Assembly: GCA_020064725.1 (NCBI GenBank)
Contig: JAGTWJ010000020.1
Coordinates: 1-64,000 of the forward strand
Reading direction: 5' to 3'
Source: Drechslerella dactyloides
Lineage: Eukaryota > Ascomycota > Orbiliomycetes > Orbiliales > Orbiliaceae
Length of the DNA stretch: 64,000 nucleotides
The position numbers and the translations under genes are program-made. The notes beneath the pieces were generated by a model. That model made no database searches, had not been told where the DNA came from, and worked only from the letters and a program-made list of their open reading frames with translations. Shown piece by piece: positions 62,978-64,000 of this stretch. The first letter of the stretch is position 1. Each line of letters starts with the position of its first letter.

Positions 62978-63999
62978 ATGTGAGACACAAGCGACTGGAT
63001 CACACAAGCGACTGGATCATGCCAACACCCCACCCTAATAAAAAGTCTAGCTATATTATTATTAGGGGGGGGTTTCCTATTTTTAAGGTAGAAAACTATT
63101 TATTTAGATTTTAAAGAAGTTTATTGGTATATTTGGATATTATACTTATATTTATTATATTTATTATAATAATATATAGTTTTAAAAGTAGCTTCTGGCT
63201 AAAAAGTATATTAATATTTTAAAAATATTAATTATTTAATTATTTTATTTATAGTATTATTGTCCAGGATTTTATTAGTTTAATATATAGTAAATATATT
63301 TTTATACTATATTTGCTATTTTTTTAAGTATTGGTGTTTATTTAACACTTTATTAGTAAAATAAAATATTATGTTTTTTATGTGTATAAGTATTAACTAA
63401 TATATTATTATTTGTATTTTTTTAGATAACTAATCTATAGTAACTAAAACTAATATAAAAGAGTTATTTTAATATTAGATAATTTAATCTTTAATTAAAC
63501 TTATTTATAAATTAGTTTTTAATAGATTTAATAGTATCTTTATTATCTAGTTTGTTATTATATATATAATACTAAAATATAAATTTATTAGTATAAATAT
63601 TAACTATATATCCAGTTTTAAAAAAACTCTATTAAAATTATAAAACACAATACCAGCCCCAACAAAACTATTATAACGTCAACGATAAGCGACCGAGCAG
63701 CACAAGTGACCGAGCAGCCCACCCAGCCCCCACCCCTATCCCAACTTTATTATTATATATACTTATAATTGTTATGATAACTGTTTTTATAACTGAATTC
63801 TGAATAATTTTAGTTATTAAAGCTTTAAAAAACAATAAAAAATTAAACATTTCAGCTACTACTAAATTATATAATATCTTTTGATTTACTTTTAGTTACT
63901 ACTATCATAGCTATACTTTAAAACATAACAGCATCCCTAAATTATAAAATCTTATAGATTTAGAAGAGGATATTATTGTTTAATATATATTTGAGTTAT
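62978..63999 (-). mobile_element. Pogo/Fot1-like transposon, left part (copy H), interrupted and incomplete
   Basis: TA at 62976-62977, TIR start ATGTGAGACACAAGCGAC with GCGACTGGATCA twice. The interior to 63675 matches the left part of copy F (for example ATTGTCCAGGATTTTATTAG near 63258). Copy I is inserted at 63674. The remainder would lie beyond the window. Confidence 0.8.
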
Positions 64000-64000
64000 G
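63676..64000 (+). mobile_element. Pogo/Fot1-like transposon, first 325 bp (copy I), nested in copy H
   Basis: TA at 63674-63675, TIR start ACGTCAACGATAAGCGACC with GCGACCGAGCAG and GTGACCGAGCAG. The following sequence matches the transposase start in plus direction (ACTGAATTCTGAATAATTTT near 63795). The window ends inside it. Less A+T-shifted near its terminus than further in. Confidence 0.85.

Noticed and set aside
1..64000. tRNA or rRNA genes
   Set aside because: I looked for cloverleaf boxes and conserved rRNA sequence in the normal-composition regions and saw none; a covariance search would be needed to exclude tRNAs fully.

Overview
The window looks like nuclear DNA of a filamentous ascomycete (Pezizomycotina). 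Two islands of ordinary base composition (about 21.2-31.4 kb and 46.1-50.6 kb) lie inside very A+T-rich sequence. The A+T-rich part is built of transposons that carry the scars of repeat-induced point mutation (RIP): C-to-T and G-to-A changes only, almost no indels, catalytic GAT codons turned into AAT, and CAG, CAA and TGG codons turned into stops. Short spliceosomal introns in the island genes fit a fungus. No rRNA, tRNA, CRISPR array or bacterial-type operon was seen. The species cannot be named from this sequence.

Layout. 1-6.6 kb: RIP-degraded DNA with a 1.09 kb foldback element (2606-3696). 6665-17814: a complete chromodomain-type Ty3/gypsy element with 614 bp LTRs and a 5 bp target duplication (AAATC), itself interrupted by a pogo-like DNA transposon (14143-16033). 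17.8-21.2 kb: more degraded DNA with an inverted LTR fragment. Island 1: two GNAT acetyltransferase paralogues in inverted orientation (21.6-22.5 kb minus, 30.4-31.2 kb plus) on either side of a 1007-residue protein with two PLP-decarboxylase-like domains. 31.4-46.1 kb: a border repeat, three pogo-like copies, three Helitron-like elements and a second dead Ty3/gypsy element. Island 2: a three-exon cytochrome P450 (47217-48952) and a decayed gene (about 49.66-50.17 kb). 50.6-64 kb: a second copy of the border repeat, a fourth Helitron-like element, a dead Ty1/copia body on the minus strand, a solo LTR of the first gypsy family split by two pogo-like insertions, and two further pogo-like elements, one nested in the other, that run off the right edge.

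The most notable points are these. (1) A pogo/Fot1-like family has at least eight copies, plus the related foldback element. Its TIRs carry two tandem 17 bp motifs, and both motifs in one element share the same element-specific variant. (2) A four-copy, non-autonomous Helitron-like family has asymmetric terminal inverted repeats and a 3' hairpin followed by CTRR. (3) RIP has spared the outer edges of elements. (4) The same repeat forms the right border of both gene islands. (5) The PLP protein combines a domain lacking a recognisable catalytic lysine with an intact-looking one. Gene functions are inferred from motifs only, and no clear pathway links the island genes, although a decarboxylase, acetyltransferases and a P450 would suit an accessory or specialised-metabolism setting.
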